A stretch of 64,000 bases of DNA, taken from assembly GCA_036924835.1 (NCBI GenBank), contig JBAGRR010000001.1:4975001-5039000 (forward strand), given 5' to 3'. Under the pieces are notes generated by a model that saw nothing but the letters and a program-made list of their open reading frames with translations, searched no databases and was not told where the DNA came from. A program made the translations under genes and the position numbers. How positions within the stretch are numbered: position 1 is the first letter of the stretch; each line of letters starts with the position of its first letter. Source of the DNA: Nitrobacteraceae bacterium AZCC 1564. Its GTDB lineage: Bacteria > Pseudomonadota > Alphaproteobacteria > Rhizobiales > Xanthobacteraceae. Positions 26,380-35,184 of the stretch are shown here, in pieces.

Positions 26380-28860
26380 TCAGTCGCTTGCCCTTTCGAG
26401 CGCGTGGCGCATGAGCCGTTGTTCATCACTCGATATTTGTGTCGGACCAAGTTTGTAGGTCAGCTTGTCGATCTTACCGGTGAAGCGGAACGGCAGCTTG
26501 TAACTGTCGTCCACCGTCGTGCGGGTGTCGCTCCCGATGTCGAAGGTCTCGTCAATCGCCATCAGAAATGCAATCGAGTGCGGCATCGTCTGCTGGGCCA
26601 CCTCTTTGCCATCCACCGTCAGCACACCCGTGCCGCCCTTGCCGGGGCCAGGGCCGTTATATTTGAAATCGAATTCAATCGTGTGCTTGCCGGGCTTGAG
26701 CGCACCGGCGAGCAGGTCGCGCTTTCCAACGCCGGCCTCCCAGCGGTAGCGTTTCAAATTCAGCATGTTGTAGACAAAGACCGGCTTGCCTTTGAGCAAA
26801 TAGAGACCGTATCCGCCGAAGCGACCGCCGAGAGTCGCAATCATGCCCTCGGCACCGCCTTGCGGGACAGTGATCTCGGCAGTGATGGTATAGTCCTTGT
26901 TGAGGATGCTCGGCGCGCTGCCGTCCGGAATGCCGGCGTTTTCACCGGAGTAGGTGAAGACCGTCCGGCCGGCGGTGGCGCTCGGCCGCGGCGTCACGAG
27001 GCGCGGCAGGATCGAGTTGTCCAGCGGCAAGACTTGATACTTCGCGGCTTCCGTCAGGAACAGCGCCTGCAGCTCCTTTAACTTGTCGGGATTCTTGGCG
27101 GCGAGGTCGTTGTTCTGCGAGAAATCCTCAGTGATGTTGTACAGCTCCCATTTGTAGTCGTTGATCTCAGGCAGCTTTGCCGTTCCCATAATCCACGGCG
27201 GCACCGGCGGTGTCGTCGCGGCGTACCAGCCATCGTGATAGATGCCGCGATTGGCGAACATCTCGAAATACTGCGTCTCGCGTTTCGATGGCGCGTTGGC
27301 ATTGGCCTGGTCGAACGTATAGGCCATGCTCACGCCTTCGATGGGCTTTTGCGCGATGCCGTTGACCATCGCGGGCGCCTGGATGCCGGTTGCTTCCAGG
27401 ATCGTCGGCACGATGTCGATGATGTGGTGGAACTGGGAGCGGATGCCACCCACATCCTTGATGTGGCCGGGCCACGAGATGGCCATGCCCTGACGTGTGC
27501 CGCCGAAGTGCGATGCGACCTGCTTGGTCCACTTGAATGGCGTGTCGAACGCCCACGACCACGCCACCGACATATGCGGGTAGGTCTTGTCGGAGCCCCA
27601 GGCTTCATAGTTCAACATCAGTTCGGCCTCCGGCAGTTTCAAAATGCCGTTGTAGGCTGTCATCTGGTTCGGCGTGCCTTCAAGGGTGCCTTCGGCGCTG
27701 GTGCCGTTGTCGCCGCTGATATAGATGATCAGCGTGTTGTCGAGCTTGCCCATGTCTTCGACGGCCTGGATGACGCGGCCGATTTCGTTGTCGGTATAGG
27801 CCGCGTAGCCGGCAAACACTTCAGCCTCGCGCGCGTAGAGTTTCTTCTGCACAAACGACAGCGAGTCCCACTTCGGCAGCGTGTCAGGCCATGGCGTCAG
27901 CTCGGTGTTGGCTGGGACAACCCCGAGCCGCTTCTGGTTGGCAAAGATCTGCTCGCGCAGTTTCTCCCAACCCATGTCGAACTTGCCCTTGAACTTGTCG
28001 ACCCATTCCTTCTTGGGATGGTGCGGCGAATGCGTGCCGCCGGGCACGTAGTAGACGAAGAACGGCTTGTCCGGCGCGGAGGCGTTGAGGTTGTTCATGT
28101 AGCTGATGGCTTCGTCTGCCATGTCGGTAGTGAGGTTGTAGCCAGACTTGCCGACCCACGGGAATATCTGTGTCGTGTTGCGATACAGATAGGGCGTCCA
28201 TTGATCTGACTCGCCGCCCATGAACCCGTAGAAGTATTCGAAACCCATGCCGACCGGCCACTGATCGAACGGTCCGGCCGCGCTGTAGAGATAGGTGGGC
28301 GTGTTATGGTTCTTGCCGAACCATGATGTGGCATAGCCGTTGTCGCGAAGCATGGTCCCGATCGTCGCGCTTTCTTGACCGATAACGGAATTGTAGCCCG
28401 GGTAGCCCGTGGACATTTCGCCGATCACGCCGTAGCCGACCGAATGGTGGTTGCGGCCGGTGATCAGCGCCGCGCGCGTCGGCGAGCACAGCGCAGTGGA
28501 GTGAAATTGGGTGTACCGCAGCCCTGACTTGGCGATGCGGTCCATGTGAGGCGTGGGGATGACTCCGCCAAAAGTGCCGGAAACGCCGTAGCCCTGGTCG
28601 TCGGTCATGATCAGCAGCACGTTTGGCGCGCCTTTGGGCGGCACGACCGATGGCGGCCAGTACGGCTTGGAATCCTGCGCCGTCTCGTTGATGACGCCGC
28701 CGAACTTCGGGGACTCCGGTGGCAGTTGATTGCCGTCGATCGTCATCGTTGCGCCCGGCGTACCCGGCGTGCCTGTGATCTGTTGAGCCAAGGCGCCTGA
28801 CGTCAGCGATAGAGAGAGAACGATGCTGCTCGAGGATAGGAATCTCGTAATGCCAGTCAC
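26380..28860 (-). CDS. Arylsulfatase (sulfatase family), exported
   Basis: This 826-residue protein has a signal peptide (SSSIVLSLSLTSGALAQ). The sulfatase metal site is VLLIMTDDQGYG (Asp87, Asp88). Cys125 in CSPTRAALITGR fits the C-x-P-x-R signature converted to formylglycine in active type I sulfatases. Further motifs are THSPHHPKKEW and ISGDNGTSAEG. The last 200 residues form a beta-rich domain found in large Pseudomonas/rhizobial arylsulfatases. It would release sulfate from sulfate esters in the periplasm. No maturase gene is visible here. It is transcribed alone. Confidence 0.93.
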   Translation of the reverse strand: MTGITRFLSSSSIVLSLSLTSGALAQQITGTPGTPGATMTIDGNQLPPESPKFGGVINETAQDSKPYWPPSVVPPKGAPNVLLIMTDDQGYGVSGTFGGVIPTPHMDRIAKSGLRYTQFHSTALCSPTRAALITGRNHHSVGYGVIGEMSTGYPGYNSVIGQESATIGTMLRDNGYATSWFGKNHNTPTYLYSAAGPFDQWPVGMGFEYFYGFMGGESDQWTPYLYRNTTQIFPWVGKSGYNLTTDMADEAISYMNNLNASAPDKPFFVYYVPGGTHSPHHPKKEWVDKFKGKFDMGWEKLREQIFANQKRLGVVPANTELTPWPDTLPKWDSLSFVQKKLYAREAEVFAGYAAYTDNEIGRVIQAVEDMGKLDNTLIIYISGDNGTSAEGTLEGTPNQMTAYNGILKLPEAELMLNYEAWGSDKTYPHMSVAWSWAFDTPFKWTKQVASHFGGTRQGMAISWPGHIKDVGGIRSQFHHIIDIVPTILEATGIQAPAMVNGIAQKPIEGVSMAYTFDQANANAPSKRETQYFEMFANRGIYHDGWYAATTPPVPPWIMGTAKLPEINDYKWELYNITEDFSQNNDLAAKNPDKLKELQALFLTEAAKYQVLPLDNSILPRLVTPRPSATAGRTVFTYSGENAGIPDGSAPSILNKDYTITAEITVPQGGAEGMIATLGGRFGGYGLYLLKGKPVFVYNMLNLKRYRWEAGVGKRDLLAGALKPGKHTIEFDFKYNGPGPGKGGTGVLTVDGKEVAQQTMPHSIAFLMAIDETFDIGSDTRTTVDDSYKLPFRFTGKIDKLTYKLGPTQISSDEQRLMRHALERASD

Positions 28861-28968
28861 GATGCCCTCCTATAATAGCTGCATTTGCGCCGTCTTATCG
28901 AAAGCACGGTTTCGAACTGGATCACCTTACTGACGATGCGTTCGACTCCTCGTGCATGTCAGGCCACT

Positions 28969-29038
28969 CGTGTGCTGAATCCGAAGTTCGCCTCATAATG
29001 CAGCGCATCGCGTAGCGAACTTCTGAACGACCACACTG
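28969..29038. repeat. Hybrid palindromic repeat
   Basis: The left half (GAATCCGAAGTTCGCCTCATAATGCAGCGC) belongs to the AATCCAAAGTTCGC type. The right half (GCGAACTTCTGAACGACCACACT) belongs to the TTCAGAAGTTCGC type. Only the shared GAAGTTCGC/GCGAACTTC core pairs. It looks like a recombinant of two elements. Confidence 0.7.
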
Positions 29039-29392
29039 ACGAAGGCTTGCGAAAAAAGCGGCTGAAGTCCCGGGAAAAGCATACACCGGGCGAAGGGATC
29101 ATCGGCGGCCTGAAATATCGCACGATGGGATTACACCAAATAGGTGAGGTGAGGCCTGCTCTCGCCATCCGGAAAACAACGGATGTGATAGGAGGCGTGT
29201 CAAATAAAAAACGGCAGGGCTGGATGCTTGCCTCACCGAGTGAACGCGGAGGCTGGGCGCAAGCCGCTGAAGCGGATATCGCCGACATGCGACAGATGCA
29301 GGCTCGGGTTGTGCCCCGAACAACCTTGACTGACATGACACGCCAGTGCTCACTGCACCGTTGGAAGCCGCAGCGGTGAACCGCACTGCGCT

Positions 29393-29460
29393 CCGACGCC
29401 TTGGCACTCCGACGCCTTGGCACTCCGACGTCTTCGCACTCTGACGTCTTGGCACTCCTG
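29393..29460. repeat. Short tandem repeat, about 16-bp unit x4
   Basis: Four head-to-tail units of the form TCCGACGCCTTGGCAC (with GTCTTCGCAC and CTGACGTC variants) run directly into the dehydrogenase relic. It is a non-CRISPR array because there are no spacers. Confidence 0.75.
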
Positions 29461-29573
29461 ACGACATCGCTAAGGTCGTCGTCTTTCTCGCATCCGATGA
29501 CGCTGCCTGGATTGCTGTCGAAATCATCGAAGAGTGCGAAAAGCCGGGCGTGATCGAGATGCCGATCCGATGA
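29457..29573 (+). pseudogene. Relic of a short-chain dehydrogenase C-terminus
   Basis: The frame reads PDDIAKVVVFLASDDAAWI, a typical SDR segment just before the usual TG-x3-VDGG end. It then continues as AVEIIEECEKPGVIEMPIR and stops. There is no N-terminal SDR part; the tandem repeat replaces it. Confidence 0.5.
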
Positions 29574-29767
29574 ACTCCGGAGATTAATAATCTCATCAAC
29601 GCAAGAGATTGCCGCCTCGGAAGCCCGGTCAGGGCTTGTGCCTGTCCGTGCGGGCATCTTCGGTGTCGTTTGCGCGCTTCAGCTTGTGGATTTCGTGGAA
29701 CCTTCGTCCGGGTTTCATGTTTTCGCGATATCCCGTCAGGATTCGTCTCAAGACTGGAATTGGGCCT

Positions 29768-29974
29768 ATGAAGGAAACCAAGCAACTGAAGAAGCAGGCC
29801 GACCGCGCGGAGCGCTTCGCCAAGGTCAGCGTCGATGACGAATACGCGAAGGACATGTCGAGCCTTGCTGCCGCCTTCCGCGCGCAGGCTGAGGTGCTGA
29901 GAAAACAGCACGCCGAGGTGCAAAAGAAAGACAAGAAGAAAGAAAAGAAAAAGGAAAAGGAGGGGGCCAAGTAG
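29768..29974 (+). CDS. Small basic helical protein with Lys-rich tail
   Basis: This 68-residue protein has a charged alpha-helical body (KQLKKQADRAERFAKVS, then YAKDMSSLAAAFRAQAEVLRKQ) and a C-terminal run dominated by Lys/Glu. The ribosome site is weak. Short basic proteins of this type are found in Bradyrhizobium relatives. DNA or RNA contact is possible, but nothing in the sequence proves it. Confidence 0.55.
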   Translation: MKETKQLKKQADRAERFAKVSVDDEYAKDMSSLAAAFRAQAEVLRKQHAEVQKKDKKKEKKKEKEGAK

Positions 29975-30060
29975 GGCAGGCCGTCCAAGTAAAACAGGTC
30001 GTCAGAGCGGCGCTCGCATCGCGCGTGCGCCTGTCAACAACAACTGCCGACGCTCCTGGC

Positions 30061-30186
30061 TCAATTCAAACGGCGGCGCAGAGCCTTGATGATCTCTCGT
30101 AGGGCGTTCGCATATTCCTCGACGATCTGGCGCGCCTCTTCCAGGCGGCGCGGCGGCGTTGCTTTATCGTCTTCGGCGCGTTCCAT
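30061..30186 (-). CDS. Putative 41-residue helical protein
   Basis: ATG at 30186 to TGA at 30061 encodes MERAEDDKATPPRRLEEARQ followed by an amphipathic helix IVEEYANALREIIKALRRRLN. The regular heptad-like pattern and lack of frame breaks suggest selection. Ribosome-site support is weak. Confidence 0.45.
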   Translation of the reverse strand: MERAEDDKATPPRRLEEARQIVEEYANALREIIKALRRRLN

Positions 30187-30311
30187 GCGTCGATGGTCGC
30201 AGAAGAACAATGGCGATCATTGAGATGGATCAAGGGACCAAGGGCAAAACAGGCCTTACCTAACGCAAGTTAAGAATAGCGCCGCTAAGGCGGCTTCGCC
30301 TAAAAGGAAGA

Positions 30312-30386
30312 AGCTTGGCGGGATTCGAACCAACGACCGCGTCCATTCCCTGACGCTGCTCTACCGTCTGAGCTACCCGGCGCGCC
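30312..30386 (-). pseudogene. Degenerate tRNA-like sequence
   Basis: On the minus strand a canonical D-arm (TAGCTCAGACGGTAGAGCA) and an anticodon-type stem GCGTC/GACGC are followed by the T-loop core GGTTCGAATCC. The anticodon loop has 8 bases (AGGGAATG) and no U before the anticodon. The T-stem has a mismatch and the acceptor arms do not pair. It is a decayed tRNA or tRNA-derived fragment rather than a working gene. Confidence 0.55.
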
Positions 30387-30571
30387 GTGGTTTGTGGTGA
30401 GGGAATGGCGGCGCCCGATCGGATGATCGCTCGGTCAGGCTAAGGCGCTATTCGTGTCGGCCGACGCGGTTTATCGAATACACCGCTCGATGAACCGAAG
30501 GCGCTCGACCTCACCAAGCTTCTGGACTTCTGCCTGTTTGCGGCGCGCTTCTCCCTTGTCGATCTGCTCGA

Positions 30572-32239
30572 TTATCTGTGCCCTATTGTTTCGGTTGCGC
30601 TGGAACCAGCGGCAGCGAGTTCAATCTCGCTCGGCCGCCATTCCTTGGTGAAGAAAGACTCGAGCGGGCTGTAGAGGCGCAGGATCGTGAACCAGCCCTT
30701 GCCGGGCATGGTTTGAATCCAGTTGCCGCGCGGCACTCCTTGCGGCTGCGTCGGGCTGAAATATACGGTCGTCGAGCCGTCGGCGCTGGCCTCGGCAGCG
30801 GGCGATGGATAGGTCTGGCTGCCGGCGCGCGGATAGCGCTGAGGAGTGTCGAGCATCGATCGCGTCTGATTGTCGTAGAGCGTAAACGACCAGAACGCCC
30901 GCGCGGGGATCCCCTTGGGCAGTGTCACCTTGTAGGTCTTGCCGCCGTCAAACGGATTGTTGGCGGAATCGACAAAGCCCATCAGATACTGCGAGCCAAC
31001 GTCGGGAACGCGCATGATCATGCCCGGTGAATCGAGCGTGTAGCCGTAGTAGAACGCTGTCCGCGAATCGAGAGTCCGTGCGCCGGTCGGCGGAAGCGGC
31101 TTGAACATGCCTTCCTTGGTGAATTCCGGTGGCGGCGTCTCGAAGTTGGCGCCACCTTCCCACAGCATGTTTCCCCACATCGACCCGGGATAGTGCGCCC
31201 ATTCCGGATGAGACACGGCGTAACGCCAGTTCAGCAGGCGACCGGCCGCGTTGCCCACGGCGGCAGCATCGGTGAGGATCTTCTTCATTCGCGCATCAGG
31301 TTTGAACGGCTTGCCCTTCACGATGCCGATGGCAGCCAGTTGCCCGGCCAGTTCTACGTCATAACTGGTGGCCGGCTCCTGCTGGACATTCTCGTTGATC
31401 ATTTCGAAGAAGCCGTAATCGCCGGGCGGGATCGTGTTGAACGCCTTGCCGCTGGCCTCGATAAACTTGGTCTCAGGAATGGATGGGTTTTTGGCGAGCC
31501 GTACCTTGCCCTCCAGGGCTGTCGCGATGCTCGTGCCTACGCCCCCCGGCGTATAGGGATAGATCTTGAGATGCTTCTTGATCAGCTCGACGGTCGGCTT
31601 GGGATCATTGTTGGTCAGGAACGATCGCGCCGCGTACAGCACGCGGTTGGTTTTCGAGCGTGCGACGTAGAAGCCGCCTTCAGGCAGCGGGCCATCGTAG
31701 CCGGGCGGTATGAGAAGGTACTTGCCGCCCTCGCCACGATCCGGTCCCGGGAAGCCGATGTCGATGATCCACGAGAACCACATGTCGTTGATGGTACCCA
31801 GTCCCATCGGAGGCTGCTCGATCACCATCGGGCCCTTCGACAGATTCACCGTCGCCATGTAGTAGATGGTATCGGCGTTGGCGGTGAGAAATAGCGACTT
31901 TGCGTCCATCAAATCAGAGAAGATGGCTGGGGTGTTGTCCTCGGCACCGATACTCTGGAAGCCCTTGCCGAGGGCATACGCCGATGCGCCGCGGAAGCTG
32001 TTGTTGTACACGTTCAGGGCGCGCGTGAAATCCAGCGTGTCGCGGACCTTCTCGGCGGTTTCCACCGTCGGTGCGCCGTCCTTGAATTCGAGCGTGCCGA
32101 TGCGGGTCTCGACCCGGTCCGGCGTCGTGAGCGAGGGGGGAGTTGCGGACGCAGTTTGGGCGACGCTTTGCCCACTGGCGGCAAGAGTTGCGGCGAGAAT
32201 GAGCGCCACGGCCGGAAGATTGCTGTAAGCGAGTCTCAT
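30572..32239 (-). CDS. DUF1254/DUF1214 domain protein, exported
   Basis: This 555-residue protein has a signal peptide (LPAVALILAATLAASGQSVAQ). The DUF1254 domain (about 65-200: ANADTIYYMATVNLSKGPMVIE...) is followed by DUF1214 (about 420-535: TYKVTLPKGIPARAFWSFTLYDNQTRSM). Proteins with both domains are common periplasmic proteins in soil alphaproteobacteria, and their biochemical role is not established. It is monocistronic. A TTGA-N6-TCAA site lies about 190 bases upstream. Confidence 0.92.
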   Translation of the reverse strand: MRLAYSNLPAVALILAATLAASGQSVAQTASATPPSLTTPDRVETRIGTLEFKDGAPTVETAEKVRDTLDFTRALNVYNNSFRGASAYALGKGFQSIGAEDNTPAIFSDLMDAKSLFLTANADTIYYMATVNLSKGPMVIEQPPMGLGTINDMWFSWIIDIGFPGPDRGEGGKYLLIPPGYDGPLPEGGFYVARSKTNRVLYAARSFLTNNDPKPTVELIKKHLKIYPYTPGGVGTSIATALEGKVRLAKNPSIPETKFIEASGKAFNTIPPGDYGFFEMINENVQQEPATSYDVELAGQLAAIGIVKGKPFKPDARMKKILTDAAAVGNAAGRLLNWRYAVSHPEWAHYPGSMWGNMLWEGGANFETPPPEFTKEGMFKPLPPTGARTLDSRTAFYYGYTLDSPGMIMRVPDVGSQYLMGFVDSANNPFDGGKTYKVTLPKGIPARAFWSFTLYDNQTRSMLDTPQRYPRAGSQTYPSPAAEASADGSTTVYFSPTQPQGVPRGNWIQTMPGKGWFTILRLYSPLESFFTKEWRPSEIELAAAGSSATETIGHR

Positions 32240-32646
32240 AGCCTTACCTCCATTGTACGTTCCAGATTTCGTGGATCGCGACGCCCGAGCTGGGCCATGC
32301 GAGGACGATGGGATCGCGCGGCTTTGTCTGCGTTAAAGCTCCTGGTTTTCTAGGTTGTGCGCTCGAAATAGAGGCGGACCGAGGTTCAATGCCAGAGGCC
32401 TACAGGAACCGGGACGGCAGGCGCTTGGGTTGACTTAGATCAAAGGATGTCCCAGCTCGGGTCATTCGACCGGGTCTGCGGCCGCTGACATGAAGGAATT
32501 CCTGGGGCAGGGACTCACGTTGTCGTTTTTCGACGAACCCCAACAGCGTTCGGGCGACACCGAGCGGCAAGAACGATTTCGCCGCGCGCCTTGGTTCGTG
32601 GTCATGGAATGGCGGCGCCCGATCGAACGAGAGCGCCGCGACCCGC
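32240..32646. other. Spacer with a possible FNR/FixK site
   Basis: There is no supportable gene in these 407 bases. They contain the TTGA-N6-TCAA site at 32430-32443. A sequence GGAATGGCGGCGCCCGATCG near 32604-32624 also occurs beside the tRNA-like relic near 30403. Confidence 0.45.
32430..32443. promoter_or_regulatory. Candidate FNR/FixK box
   Basis: TTGACTTAGATCAA has the TTGA-N6-TCAA half-sites bound by FNR/FixK-type regulators in rhizobia. It is far (about 190 bases) from the nearest start codon, that of the DUF1254 gene. It may serve that gene or a lost neighbour. Confidence 0.4.
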
Positions 32647-33111
32647 TCAGCTGTGGCCGTCCTCCAGCCATTTCTGCATGATGACGCGCGGAATGGCTTC
32701 GAAGCCGAGGTGCTCATAAAAGTCGACCACCTGCGTGTTCGTTTCGCGCACCAGCAGCATCACCTTCACGACGCCTTTCGCACTCAGCCATTGCTCCGCG
32801 GCCTGGACCATCGAACGGCCGATGCCCCGTCCGCGATGTTCGGGAGCGGACGCGACGTAATAAATCCAGCCGCGATGCCCATCGTGGCCGACCATCACGC
32901 TGCCGACGATGGCTTGCTTATCGTCAAGGCCGACCAGAATGTCCGAGTTGTCTTTTGCGTGGGCGAAGTGAAAGTCTTTCGACGGATCGTTGTAGCTCGT
33001 TACCAGATTGGCGGCTCGCCACAGCGCCGCGACGCGCGGCTCATCCTCTGCGGTGGCGTTGCGGATGGTCAGGTGAAGCGGCGCGGCCTTGGCCTGTGTC
33101 TCGTGTGTCAT
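32647..33111 (-). CDS. GNAT family N-acetyltransferase
   Basis: This 154-residue GNAT-fold protein has the acetyl-CoA loop APEHRGRGIGRSMVQAAEQWL and the C-terminal pattern VRETNTQVVDFYEHLGFE. It resembles the YpeA-type acetyltransferases. The target molecule cannot be predicted. It is on the same strand as the downstream-starting beta-lactamase gene, with 44 bases between them, so cotranscription is possible. Confidence 0.88.
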   Translation of the reverse strand: MTHETQAKAAPLHLTIRNATAEDEPRVAALWRAANLVTSYNDPSKDFHFAHAKDNSDILVGLDDKQAIVGSVMVGHDGHRGWIYYVASAPEHRGRGIGRSMVQAAEQWLSAKGVVKVMLLVRETNTQVVDFYEHLGFEAIPRVIMQKWLEDGHS

Positions 33112-33155
33112 TGCAATTCAGCCTGAAAACTTTCTGCGCGATCGATGATCCGCAA

Positions 33156-34304
33156 TCACTCTGCCAGTTTCGACAGCACCGCGTAAGCCGCCTTCACTCG
33201 TGCCTCATTCGGATAGTTCTTGTTGGCCAGCAGCACGATGCCGATCTTCTTTTGCGGAATGAACGCGACGTAAGCGCCGAAGCCGTTGGTGGCGCCGGTC
33301 TTGTTGATGAGCACGTCGGCGCGCGGCGGCATTGGCGGATCGATCGCAGTGGCGGGCAGCGGTTTCAGCATCGCGTATGAGTTGCCCGCGACCAGCTTGT
33401 CGAGCGCGACGGGGTAGGGGTACTGCTCCCACATCACATCCTGTACGATTTCTCCGGAAGTGAAATAGCCGGTGTGGGTGGCGTTCACCGCGCGCGCGAT
33501 CGGCGCAGGCATCGTGCCGACACCCATGTTGACCTCGAGAAAGCGCAGCATGTCCACGGCGTTGGATTTCACGCCATAGGCTTCAGTCGCGATCGGTCCT
33601 GGATTGACGCGCACCGGCTTGTCGTCGCGATAGCCCCATGCGTAGGACTTCATCTCTGACGCCGGCACGGTGACGTAAGTGCGCTTCAAGCCGAGATCGT
33701 GAAACAGGTCCTGCGCCAGTGCCTCGAAGTTTGCGCCCATGGCCTTCGCGGTGACGATGCCGAGCAGGCCGACGCTCGGGTTGGCGTAGGCGCGCGATGT
33801 GCCGCGCGGATGCGGCGGCTTCCACGCGCGGTAATAGGCCATGAGCTGCTTGTCGCTCGTCACCTCATCGGGAAGCTGCAGCGGGAAGTCGCCCGCGGTG
33901 TGGGTGGCGAGATCGAGCACCGTCACCTTGTCGAGCGCACTGCCTTTCAGCTCGGGCAGGTGCTTGGTGACCGGATCGTTCAGCGACAGCCGCTCTTCCT
34001 CCACGGCCTGGGCTGTGAGCGTCCCGGTGAATGTCTTGCTGATGGAGCCGAGCTCGAACAGCGTGTCGCGCGTCACCGGCGTCTTATCCTCTTTCGAGGC
34101 GAGGCCGTAATCGAAGAAATGCCGCGTGCCGTCGATGGTCACCGCCACCTCGAGGCCCGGCACGTCATATTGCGCGATCATCGGCTTCACCGCGTCATCG
34201 ACGATCTGCTTCAGCCTTGCGTCATCGGCAGCAGATGCGCCGGGGACAAAAGCAAATGGAACGCAGGCCAGAAGAGCCATGAGGGCGAAAGAACGCGCGG
34301 ACAA
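33156..34304 (-). CDS. ampC: Class C (AmpC-type) beta-lactamase
   Basis: This 382-residue periplasmic serine hydrolase has a signal peptide ending near PGASA-AD. The three class C motifs are SISK (catalytic Ser87, Lys90), YANPSVGLLG (Tyr-x-Asn) and NKTGATNGFGAY (Lys-Thr-Gly). The length and the end (VAFIPQKKIGIVLLANKNYP) match AmpC enzymes. The predicted start is TTG at 34304, backed by AGGAG 7 bases upstream; ATG at 34280 would shorten the signal peptide. No ampR gene is adjacent, so regulation is probably constitutive or distant. Confidence 0.93.
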   Translation of the reverse strand: MSARSFALMALLACVPFAFVPGASAADDARLKQIVDDAVKPMIAQYDVPGLEVAVTIDGTRHFFDYGLASKEDKTPVTRDTLFELGSISKTFTGTLTAQAVEEERLSLNDPVTKHLPELKGSALDKVTVLDLATHTAGDFPLQLPDEVTSDKQLMAYYRAWKPPHPRGTSRAYANPSVGLLGIVTAKAMGANFEALAQDLFHDLGLKRTYVTVPASEMKSYAWGYRDDKPVRVNPGPIATEAYGVKSNAVDMLRFLEVNMGVGTMPAPIARAVNATHTGYFTSGEIVQDVMWEQYPYPVALDKLVAGNSYAMLKPLPATAIDPPMPPRADVLINKTGATNGFGAYVAFIPQKKIGIVLLANKNYPNEARVKAAYAVLSKLAE

Positions 34305-34322
34305 AGTGATCTCCTGATCGGC

Positions 34323-34391
34323 AAGTGTGGTGGTTCAGAAGTTCGCCCGATTTGCTGCACGATGCGGCAGATCTTGGATTCGGGACACGAG
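34323..34391. repeat. Hybrid, decayed palindromic repeat
   Basis: The left half AGTGTGGTGGTTCAGAAGTTCGCCCGATTT is of the TTCAGAAGTTCGC type. The right half ATCTTGGATTCGGGACACGAG is the end of the AATCCAAAGTTCGC type. The two no longer pair. It is the mirror-image hybrid of the element at 28969, and sits 18 bases upstream of the beta-lactamase start. Confidence 0.7.
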
Positions 34392-34882
34392 AAGCATGAG
34401 CCGTTTAGACCGGCGGCCAGTCCCTCACAAGCCATTGTGGCGCTATGGGGGCGTGCCTGTTGAGATCGGCGCAAAAGGGGTGGAAGAGGCGCGCGTATCG
34501 GCTGCGGCCTCGTCATTGACCCCATTGAATAGCTGCGATGTCGGACAGCCGATATGGCGAATGGCTGATATGGCGGATAGCTGATATGCGAACGGCTGGT
34601 GGCGCCGGAGAATTTCGCCGGCCGGGTTTATGGAATCGCGAACCCGGCCGGCACAGCCGCCTGACTGCGAGCAGGCGACCGAGGGCTGATAGGGGATGTC
34701 AGCGATGAAGGCTATTCATCGTTTCGTGATCGCGGTTGCCCTGTGAATTATCCACCTGGCAGGCGCGGCTATGCTGTCTTTCCCGAGCCGACCCGCGCAT
34801 CACGCGTTACGCGTGGTTGGAACGTTGTTATCCGAACAGCGTCTTCACGGAGAATGGAATTTCCGGAGACTTCAGATGATGA
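34392..34882. other. Spacer with a strong hairpin and short repeats
   Basis: There is no supportable gene here. A run of GATATGGCGAATGGCTGATATGG-like short repeats lies around 34545-34598 and a perfect 12-bp stem (GCCGGCCGGGTT 34617-34628 with 34641-34652) follows. Confidence 0.5.
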
Positions 34883-35110
34883 ATGCTAGCGATCTTGCTG
34901 TGTGTGGCCGCTCTTTTTGTGTCCGCAGCCGGCGCGAAAGAGAAGCATCACACCTCCAAGAAGCCTCATGCCACGCAATCGACCACCGGCATGGGTGGAG
35001 GCCGCATTCAGAACAGATATGGCGGCAACCCAAATGCCGGCGGCGGGCCTTCCGGCCCTGGTCAGGCCACTGTCAATCCCGGCTCCAGCAAGCCCCCTGA
35101 AATGCAGTAA
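34883..35110 (+). CDS. Small secreted Gly/Asn/Pro-rich protein
   Basis: This 75-residue protein has a signal peptide (LAILLCVAALFVSAAGA) and a polar, unstructured mature part (KKPHATQSTTGMGGGRIQN, then GGNPNAGGGPSGPG). The frame cannot extend upstream of this ATG because of an in-frame TGA at 34880-34882. GGAG lies 14 bases upstream, a long spacing. It is similar in style to the small secreted proteins at 4189-4693 but without their Thr blocks. Function unknown. Confidence 0.65.
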   Translation: MLAILLCVAALFVSAAGAKEKHHTSKKPHATQSTTGMGGGRIQNRYGGNPNAGGGPSGPGQATVNPGSSKPPEMQ

Positions 35111-35184
35111 CGCTTAAGGGTTGGGGACGCAGTCATTGTCTCTTTCCTGGACATCAGATCGGTTGCCATGTCGCAATAAGTGAA

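Noticed and set aside
29047-29379. Possible 110-residue gene
   Set aside because: It starts inside a hybrid repeat element, has no ribosome site, and its composition is like random GC-rich DNA.
29393-29460. CRISPR-like array
   Set aside because: The units are contiguous without spacers and there are no cas genes.
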